Below, one piece after another: positions 58,705-64,000 of a stretch of 64,000 bases of DNA. The stretch comes from JACTOJ01 sp032335695. Lineage in GTDB: Bacteria; Bacillota; Clostridia; Clostridiales; Clostridiaceae. The notes beneath the pieces were generated by a model. It was not told where the DNA came from. It did no database searches and was given only the letters and a program-made list of their open reading frames with translations. The stretch is taken from positions 189,265 to 253,264 of the forward strand of contig NZ_JACTOJ010000005.1 in assembly GCF_032335695.1 (NCBI RefSeq), written 5' to 3'. Positions within the stretch are counted from its first letter, which is position 1; each line of letters opens with the position of its first letter. The position numbers and the translations under genes were made by a program.

Positions 58705-59583
58705 TTAATCTCTGTGACCTTTAAAACCATTTTCTATTGTTTTAACTTGTTTACCTGTTAAATCTACTTTATCAGGAGTTGTGCTGTTTATGTTAGATAG
58801 TTGCAAATCAGCATTAATTATAATAGTATGAACTTTACCAGAGGCATCTTTTCCAGAAAGTATAACCTTGGCACTCTGACTTGCAATTACGTCATTACTA
58901 TTAATATTAGCTGAAGAAATAACACTTTCTACCTTTACATCACTTTGAAGCTGTGGAAGTATGTTTTTTAAATTTTCTATATCTGCTTTTTGATTCTTAT
59001 TGTTAAATTCATTATCTTTTGCCATAGCAATTGAAACCACCGCATTTACTAAAGGTGTAATTTGAGTGTCATTTAATTGTATGTTTACATTTTTTGTTCC
59101 ATTTCCATTATCAATAGCGGTTACTCCATCCTTCATGCTTCCTACAAGAGTGTCAATTATTACACCTATTCCTTGCATCACTTGAGGATTCTCTGTTTTA
59201 TCCTTTTTCTCATACTTTTTGTTCTTAGCACCTGACACCAGATATTCGCTGCTATCGCTTGTCTTTTCTATTCGCTTTCCATCTTGTAGATAATTATTTA
59301 TGCTCTGAGTATTTCCACCATATTTTATTGCTGTACTGCTACTCATAGCATTTGCAGCTTGGTTCTGCTTGAAATTTTCGGTTAAATCTGCAAGACTAGT
59401 TCCATTATCAGTTATAGATACTTTCAATGCAGCTGTTTCATTTTTCAAGTTTTTAGTATCAAGAACCGCTTGTTTGTACTTTTCATAACCTGATAGCTGA
59501 GATGCATTTACAAGGACAGTACCAAATAATAAACAACCTCCTAATACTAAACTAGTAAACATAGTAATTTTTTTCTTGTTCAT
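58705..59583 (-). CDS. Exported protein of unknown function in the ABC/PAP2 cluster
   Basis: 292 residues. A classic signal peptide is present: basic MNKKK, a hydrophobic core TSLVLGGCLLFGTVLV and a probable cleavage after NA-S (about residue 28). Despite a Cys in the core (LGGC) it is followed by LLFG, so a lipobox is doubtful. The mature part is hydrophilic, rich in Asn, Lys and Ser, mostly helical then strand-like, with TKNVNIQLNDTQITPLVNAV and a C-terminal GKVHTIIINADLQLSNIN. I recognise no family. It is 58 nt behind PAP2 and 77 nt ahead of the ABC ATPase, so it is likely part of that envelope operon. SD GGAGGT, ATG. Confidence 0.75.
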   Translation of the reverse strand: MNKKKITMFTSLVLGGCLLFGTVLVNASQLSGYEKYKQAVLDTKNLKNETAALKVSITDNGTSLADLTENFKQNQAANAMSSSTAIKYGGNTQSINNYLQDGKRIEKTSDSSEYLVSGAKNKKYEKKDKTENPQVMQGIGVIIDTLVGSMKDGVTAIDNGNGTKNVNIQLNDTQITPLVNAVVSIAMAKDNEFNNKNQKADIENLKNILPQLQSDVKVESVISSANINSNDVIASQSAKVILSGKDASGKVHTIIINADLQLSNINSTTPDKVDLTGKQVKTIENGFKGHRD

Positions 59584-59641
59584 GTTTTTACCTCCATTTT
59601 TATATTTAAAAAGTTTTTCAACCTTTTACCTTGATTATTGA

Positions 59642-60157
59642 CTAAAATGCTATCATTACTATACTAGAACATAAAATGCCTAATAAAATACCGCTGAATA
59701 CATCTAATGGATAATGTACCTTCAAGTACAACCTTGAAAATGCAATTAGAATTGCAATCATAACTGCAATACTGCTAATCCAGTTATTCATATTAACAAA
59801 TATACTTGCCGCGGCAAAGGAAGAAGCTGAATGCCCCGATGGAAACGAATATGTTACGGGCCTAGCTATAAGTAATTTCTCATCTACTATTTCAGTAAAT
59901 GGCCGAGATCTTTTAACAATATGTTTTATTATTCCTTCACCCATTATTGTAGTTAATAAAAGAGAGCTCATAAGCATAATCCCTTCAAATCTATAGCTTT
60001 TATTCTCTAAAAGCATTAAGGAAACAGCTATCCAAATAACGCCGAAATTTCCAAGAGAAGTTACTACAGGCATAATTCTATCTAATATGGGATTTTTAAA
60101 ATGTTTATCTATATACTCTAATGCTCTTATATCAATCACTTGCAAAAACTCCATCAT
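59642..60157 (-). CDS. PAP2 family phosphatase
   Basis: 171 residues with five to six membrane spans. The three PAP2 motifs are intact: KRSRPFTE, YSFPSGHSASSFAAA and SRLYLKVHYPLDV. Such enzymes dephosphorylate lipid pyrophosphates such as undecaprenyl pyrophosphate or phosphatidic acid. AGGAGGG lies 6 nt before the ATG. It heads a probable five-gene unit (PAP2, exported protein, ABC ATPase, permease, DedA). A 22-bp direct-repeat box lies 60 nt upstream, matching those upstream of the second PAP2 gene and the response regulator. Confidence 0.88.
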   Translation of the reverse strand: MMEFLQVIDIRALEYIDKHFKNPILDRIMPVVTSLGNFGVIWIAVSLMLLENKSYRFEGIMLMSSLLLTTIMGEGIIKHIVKRSRPFTEIVDEKLLIARPVTYSFPSGHSASSFAAASIFVNMNNWISSIAVMIAILIAFSRLYLKVHYPLDVFSGILLGILCSSIVMIAF

Positions 60158-60216
60158 TTATAACCCTCCTGGCTGTTATTAAGAATACCCCTCTCGTATC
60201 TTCTATTCTATCTTTC

Positions 60217-60238
60217 CACATTAAAATCACATTAAATT
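60217..60238 (-). promoter_or_regulatory. Direct-repeat box 1, upstream of PAP2 gene (59642-60157)
   Basis: CACATTAAAAT (60217-60227) and CACATTAAATT (60228-60238) are adjacent 11-bp direct repeats, 10 of 11 identical. It ends 59 nt before the start codon. TAGAAT follows 9 nt after the second TTTAAT on the minus strand and could be the -10. The layout is that of OmpR/PhoB-type activator sites replacing a -35. Confidence 0.65.
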
Positions 60239-60265
60239 TTAATTACAAAACAGCTATATTTTTCA

Positions 60266-60856
60266 CTATAGTGTCTTTATGTCACCATTGCTTAACCCAA
60301 GTCTTATAATTATTTTGTCCTCAATAGCTTTATATAAATTTATAACTATGTTTCGTAACTTTAAATTGTAAATCCAGCTTGTAAAAAGAACCATTATATA
60401 CGCACCTATAACATCAGCAGGGTAGTGATGACCTACATATACTCTTGAAAATCCTACAAATAATGATAATACAGTTAAAGCTATACTGAGCCATTTATTA
60501 TAGCTTGCAAATCCTCTTGCTATACTCATTGTTCCTGTTGCATGATCACTTGGAAATGATGCATCTTGAACATGATGAAATAATAAATTAACCTTATTGT
60601 GTACAAATGGCCTATCCACATAATAAATTCCACCAATTATAGAACTTATAATCATATTTATAATCGTAAATATTAATGTACTAACCGCAGATTGTCTGCA
60701 TTCCAGATTCTTATTTAAAATTCCTCTTAAAAACACAATTACCATAATTAACATAAACATATATGGAACATACTTTGAAAAGAAAATCATTATTTCATCA
60801 ATTATTCTATTCTGGTACGCCAAATTATTAATTAGTCTAAAAAACTCCATATTCAT
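60266..60856 (-). CDS. PAP2 phosphatase, probable undecaprenyl-diphosphatase (BcrC-like)
   Basis: 196 residues with about five spans. PAP2 motifs are YVDRPFVHNK, ASFPSDHATGTMSIARG and FSRVYVGHHYPADVIGA. The SDHA variant and the N-terminal layout (FRLINNLAYQNRIIDEIMIF) match BcrC-type undecaprenyl pyrophosphatases that recycle the lipid carrier and confer bacitracin tolerance. SD AAGGGATG, ATG. It is preceded by a direct-repeat box and by the kinase gene's terminator, so it forms its own unit. I do not assign the bcrC symbol firmly. Confidence 0.85.
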   Translation of the reverse strand: MNMEFFRLINNLAYQNRIIDEIMIFFSKYVPYMFMLIMVIVFLRGILNKNLECRQSAVSTLIFTIINMIISSIIGGIYYVDRPFVHNKVNLLFHHVQDASFPSDHATGTMSIARGFASYNKWLSIALTVLSLFVGFSRVYVGHHYPADVIGAYIMVLFTSWIYNLKLRNIVINLYKAIEDKIIIRLGLSNGDIKTL

Positions 60857-60916
60857 TTTTACTCATCCCTTCAAAATATATTTTAGCTATCATTTACATA
60901 ATCATTATCTACATTT

Positions 60917-60938
60917 AACATTAAATTTACATTAAAAT
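60917..60938 (-). promoter_or_regulatory. Direct-repeat box 2, upstream of BcrC-like gene
   Basis: AACATTAAATT (60917-60927) and TACATTAAAAT (60928-60938) are adjacent 11-bp repeats, 9 of 11 identical. It ends 60 nt before the start codon at 60856. GATAAT lies 10 nt after the second TTTAAT on the minus strand. Confidence 0.65.
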
Positions 60939-60972
60939 AGGCTTATATTTGTCTTAAAATACTTTCATATAA

Positions 60973-61011
60973 AAAAAGAAGCAGAGAAATTTTGCTGCTC
61001 TGCTTCTTTTT
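60973..61011 (-). terminator. Rho-independent terminator of the two-component operon
   Basis: AAAAAGAAGCAGAG (60973-60986) and CTCTGCTTCTTTTT (60998-61011) form a 14-bp stem, with a T-run after it on the minus strand. It lies 17 nt past the kinase stop. Confidence 0.92.
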
Positions 61012-61027
61012 CATAAATATTAATCTT

Positions 61028-62425
61028 TTAACCTCTATTTAGTGTAACAATAATTTTTGTATATAATCCTTCTTTACTATCCACATCAATACTCCCACCA
61101 TGTATATCTACAATCCATTTTGCTATTGATAATCCAAGCCCTGTTCCTCCGCTTTCTTTAGATCTTGACTTATCAACTGTATAAAACCTATCAAATATTT
61201 TTCCAATTTCATTTTCCTGTATCCCTATACCATTATCACTAATAATTATTTTCACTTGATTTTTATCAATAACTGAGCTTAAATCTATTTTACTATACTC
61301 TGGGGAAAATTTTATACTATTATCAATAAATATTCTTAACAATTGTTTTAACATCTTATAATCTCCAATAATCATTGTAATAGCGTTCTGACTATTTGTT
61401 ATCACATGATTATTAGATATGAGTTTACTTTCATTGTACACTTCATTTATAAGTTCATTAAGCCTTATTTCTTTCTTTTCTACAGTTAAAGTCCCACTAT
61501 CACCTTTAGCTAAGATTAACAATCTTTCAACTAAATTTGCCATATTGGCAGCTTCTAATTTAATTCCGTAAATTGATTTTTCCAATGCTGTTTTATCATT
61601 TTTTCCCCATCTATCAAGAAGATTTGCGTAACCCTGAATTATTGCTATAGGAGTTCTAAGTTCATGAGAAGCATCGGAAACAAACTGATTTTGTCTGTTA
61701 AAGGCTTCTTGCAATCTATCTATCATATTGTTGAAAATATTTCCAAGCCTCTTCAACTCATCATCAGGACCCCTTACATCAATTCTTTCTTTTAAATTAT
61801 TAAAACTTATTCTCTCGGCGGTTCTACTTATATAAGCAATTGGTCTTAGCATTCTTCTGCTTACCAAATAACCTAATATAATAGAAGCAACGATCCCTAC
61901 GCAGTCAGCTATAGCCATTAAAATAAATAAAATCTTTAGAAAATTATATTCATTTTCTAAATTTTTTACTATCTGAATGTATATTGTCCCATAGCTTTTA
62001 TTTCCAATTTCAACGGTTTTTAATACTAAATGACTCTCTTCCTTTTCGTAATGTTTAAACTTATCAATAGGCTCATGCAAATTAATATTATAATTAAAGC
62101 CTGCAGAACTTATTAGCACATTACCATTTGTTTCCAATATTCTTACTGATACATTTTCTTTAATAGGAATATCCGCAAACAATTCTTTATTTGATAAATC
62201 TTGATAATCAGTTTGATCTGCAACTTTATTTAACATTATGGTTTTAACATCATCTACTTGCTTTTTAGCCTGATTATATAAATAATACTTTATCCCATAA
62301 AGTATTGAAGCATTTAAAATAAGTAAAACGAATGAAAACATAAAAGCATAAACTACAGTTAATTTTATGGAAATCTTAGCACTTTTAAAAAATTTTAAAT
62401 TCTTACTAATCCCCTTTAATAACAT
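61028..62425 (-). CDS. Sensor histidine kinase (two transmembrane spans, HAMP)
   Basis: 465 residues. Span 1 (about 20-45: LTVVYAFMFSFVLLILNAS), an extracytoplasmic sensor of about 110 residues, span 2 (ILFILMAIADCVGIVASIIL), then HAMP, HisKA with FVSDASHELRTPIAI, and HATPase with DNGIGI and GGTGLGLSIAKW, all intact. The partner is the OmpR-type regulator just upstream; the start (SD AGAGGAG, 6 nt) lies 20 nt inside that gene. Candidate signals are envelope stress or lipid-cycle damage, judged from the linked PAP2 genes. The frame is open further to 62473, which I do not use. Confidence 0.92.
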   Translation of the reverse strand: MLLKGISKNLKFFKSAKISIKLTVVYAFMFSFVLLILNASILYGIKYYLYNQAKKQVDDVKTIMLNKVADQTDYQDLSNKELFADIPIKENVSVRILETNGNVLISSAGFNYNINLHEPIDKFKHYEKEESHLVLKTVEIGNKSYGTIYIQIVKNLENEYNFLKILFILMAIADCVGIVASIILGYLVSRRMLRPIAYISRTAERISFNNLKERIDVRGPDDELKRLGNIFNNMIDRLQEAFNRQNQFVSDASHELRTPIAIIQGYANLLDRWGKNDKTALEKSIYGIKLEAANMANLVERLLILAKGDSGTLTVEKKEIRLNELINEVYNESKLISNNHVITNSQNAITMIIGDYKMLKQLLRIFIDNSIKFSPEYSKIDLSSVIDKNQVKIIISDNGIGIQENEIGKIFDRFYTVDKSRSKESGGTGLGLSIAKWIVDIHGGSIDVDSKEGLYTKIIVTLNRG

Positions 62426-63086
62426 AACCAACTCCTCTGACGGTTGTAATAAGTTTATCTTCAAATTCATCATCTATTTTACTTCTGAGATACCTTATAA
62501 ACACGTCTACAACATTAGTATCACCTATATAGTCATATCCCCATATACTTTCAATAAACTGTTCTCTAGTAATAACAATATTTTTATTGATCAACATCAT
62601 TTTTAAAAGATCATACTCTTTTTTGGTAAGTTCGATTTCCTTACCACCCCTCCACACCTGATGAGTTCTATCATCCATTTCAATATCCTTAACCCTAATA
62701 TATGTATATTTATTTTTCACATCCTTACTTCTTTCATATACACGTATTCTTGCTAATAATTCTTCTATAGCGAATGGCTTAGTTAAATAATCATTAGCTC
62801 CTACATCAAGTCCTAAAACTTTATCTGATATATCACTTTTAGCTGTTAACATAATTATAGGGATATCTGAGAATTGTCTTACTCTCCTGCAAACTTCGAT
62901 TCCATTTAAACCAGGAATCATTACATCCAATAGAATCAAATCATACTCTACATTCTCTATCATTTTCACTGCTTCTCTTCCTTCATATGCAATTTCTACT
63001 TTATATCCCTCATGTGTAAGCTCCATTTCGATAAATGTAGCCATCTGTTTTTCATCTTCAACTAACAATATTTTATATTTTCTCAC
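62406..63086 (-). CDS. OmpR/PhoB-family response regulator
   Basis: 226 residues. Receiver domain: acidic pair in LLVEDEKQM, phospho-Asp in DLILLDVMIPG, Thr in IIMLTAKSD and Lys in YLTKPF. The C-terminal winged helix has LTKKEYDLLKMMLINKN and IWGYDYIGDTNVVDVFIRYL, the OmpR-type recognition pattern. The start is GTG with AGAGGTG 5 nt upstream. A 22-bp direct-repeat box lies 58 nt upstream, matching two PAP2 genes downstream, so autoregulation and control of those genes are likely. Confidence 0.94.
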   Translation of the reverse strand: MRKYKILLVEDEKQMATFIEMELTHEGYKVEIAYEGREAVKMIENVEYDLILLDVMIPGLNGIEVCRRVRQFSDIPIIMLTAKSDISDKVLGLDVGANDYLTKPFAIEELLARIRVYERSKDVKNKYTYIRVKDIEMDDRTHQVWRGGKEIELTKKEYDLLKMMLINKNIVITREQFIESIWGYDYIGDTNVVDVFIRYLRSKIDDEFEDKLITTVRGVGYVIKGD

Positions 63087-63144
63087 AATATCACCTCTTT
63101 AATCTAAGCTCAATATAAAACTATCCTGTATATTATCAGTCTTT

Positions 63145-63166
63145 AAGATTAAATTTATATTAAAAA
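63145..63166 (-). promoter_or_regulatory. Direct-repeat box 3, upstream of the response regulator gene
   Basis: AAGATTAAATT (63145-63155) and TATATTAAAAA (63156-63166) share ATTAAA at an 11-bp step, as in boxes 1 and 2. It ends 58 nt before the GTG start. GATAAT lies 10 nt after the second TTTAAT on the minus strand. Confidence 0.55.
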
Positions 63167-63217
63167 ATCATAGTTTATTTTAGACACTTTAATTTTACTG
63201 GAAGCCACGTAAAAGAT

Positions 63218-63250
63218 AAAGGAATTCTGCTGTAAAAACAAAATTCCTTT
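63218..63250 (-). terminator. Terminator after the glycoside hydrolase remnant
   Basis: AAAGGAATT (63218-63226) and AATTCCTTT (63242-63250) form a 9-bp stem with a U-rich tail on the minus strand, 10 nt past the stop. Confidence 0.75.
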
Positions 63251-63260
63251 GATAAGCATG

Positions 63261-63974
63261 TTATTTATATTTTTCTATTGCAGCAATTTGTGTATTTACA
63301 CTTCTAAATATTTGATTATCAAATTTAGCCTCTCTTTTGTAAATATAGAATCCATTTAATTCTTGTTCTACATCATACAATTGAGTATAGCAGAACCCAC
63401 AAATCTTTTCATTTTTTAACAATGTCTCAGTAAGTCCAATGTATCGATTTATAAATTCATCCTTACTTTTAGGCCTTGTACCGTATCCCCAACCTATATT
63501 ATTTCCATCATTCCACCATATGCCTCCGTATTCGCTAACAAAATACGGTTCGCCTCCATAATTTTGTCTTGATGGATAAGTTACATAAACCTCACCAGAG
63601 TTTTTCATAGATTCAAATTTAGATTTAAAGTTTTCTACATTTTGTTCATAATCATGGATATCAAATATATCTGTAACAACATGAAAGTTTCCACTAGTAT
63701 CTATAACAGTCCTTGTGCTATCCATTGCCTTTGTTAAATTGTAAATAAGTCTTAATATTTCGTCATCCTGAGGTACGCCGTTTATATAATTGCCATTATC
63801 ATCCCATTTACATCCCTTATCCCAAGTTTCGTTAAATGGGCACCACCCTACTATTGAAGGAGAATTAAAATCTATATATATTGTCTCCATGTAACTGGCA
63901 AGTACTTTGGGAGAAATTTCGGCAAATAATTTTACTGAATTTTTTCCAGTTGTTTTTGTTTGAACAAGGATTCC
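63261..63974 (-). pseudogene. Glycoside hydrolase family 2 catalytic fragment (5' part lost)
   Basis: Open reading from a TAG at 63975-63977 gives about 237 residues; the first ATG is at 63890. SIVGWCPFNETWDKGC holds the GH2 acid/base Glu and YFVSEYGGIWW the nucleophile Glu, so the C-terminal catalytic half is recognisable. GH2 beta-galactosidases and glucuronidases need an N-terminal sugar-binding and Ig-like part of several hundred residues. Here the in-frame sequence before the fragment starts GILVQTKTTGKNSVKLF, a poor match to the usual LGLLVW-E segment, and is cut by a stop. I judge it a decayed gene; the other possibility is that more of it lies right of 64000 in another frame. Confidence 0.6.
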
Positions 63975-64000
63975 CTATGTTCTAACCTAAAGCTCTTACC

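Noticed and set aside
1..64000. tRNA, rRNA, CRISPR arrays, insertion sequences, prophage
   Set aside because: No cloverleaf, rRNA segment, regularly spaced repeat, transposase or phage structural gene was seen. The single recombinase does not by itself indicate a prophage.

Overview
The window is AT-rich, with dense minus-strand housekeeping operons, strong Shine-Dalgarno (SD) sequences, TTG/GTG starts and a CodY gene. It also carries sporulation genes (spoVS, spoVM, ylbJ) and the pta-ackA acetate pathway. This points to a spore-forming, fermentative Clostridium of the sensu stricto group; I cannot name the species from sequence alone.

About 1-49.2 kb is a conserved core block, nearly all on the minus strand. 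In transcription order from the right it runs yicC-remA-gmk-rpoZ-coaBC-priA-def-fmt-rsmB-rlmN-stp-prkC-rsgA-thiN, then two small genes (a 54-aa membrane protein and the 22-aa spoVM), then rpmB (plus strand), asp23, fakA-like, recG. Next come rsmD-coaD, a coiled-coil gene, ylbJ and tmcAL (both plus strand), pta-ackA, yceD-rpmF-plsX-acpP-rnc, a radical SAM gene, spoVS, a 30-aa gene, smc-ftsY-ylxM-ffh-rpsP-khpA-rimM-trmD-rplS-rbgA-rnhB, a methyltransferase, comM (plus strand), yraN-dprA-topA-codY-rpsB and the start of tsf. This is the order of the Bacillus ylo/ylq/rpsB region with the Bacillus ylb cluster (rsmD, coaD, ylbJ, ylbM, ylbN, rpmF) inserted. The genes serve translation, ribosome assembly, protein targeting, chromosome organisation, coenzyme A and lipid synthesis, and Ser/Thr signalling.

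About 49.3-64 kb is accessory. It holds an asparaginase, an ArsC/Spx-like protein, a YCII protein, a soluble chemoreceptor with its own CheW, a degenerate hybrid histidine kinase, a catalytic-domain-only tyrosine recombinase, a YmaF protein and an envelope module. The envelope module has a DedA protein, an ABC-2 exporter, an exported protein, two PAP2 phosphatases and an OmpR-type two-component system. The window ends in a decayed glycoside hydrolase family 2 gene.

The main non-routine observations are these. (1) A perfect stem-loop lies between a strong SD and the start codon in two unrelated genes (khpA, topA), each followed by a 6-nt spacer to the AUG. (2) 22-bp boxes made of two 11-bp direct repeats sit 58-60 nt upstream of the response regulator and of both PAP2 genes, defining a candidate envelope regulon. 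(3) Three very small genes are readable, including spoVM. (4) The hybrid kinase has lost its phospho-acceptor His and other key residues. (5) The chemoreceptor carries a tandem-duplicated sensory module.
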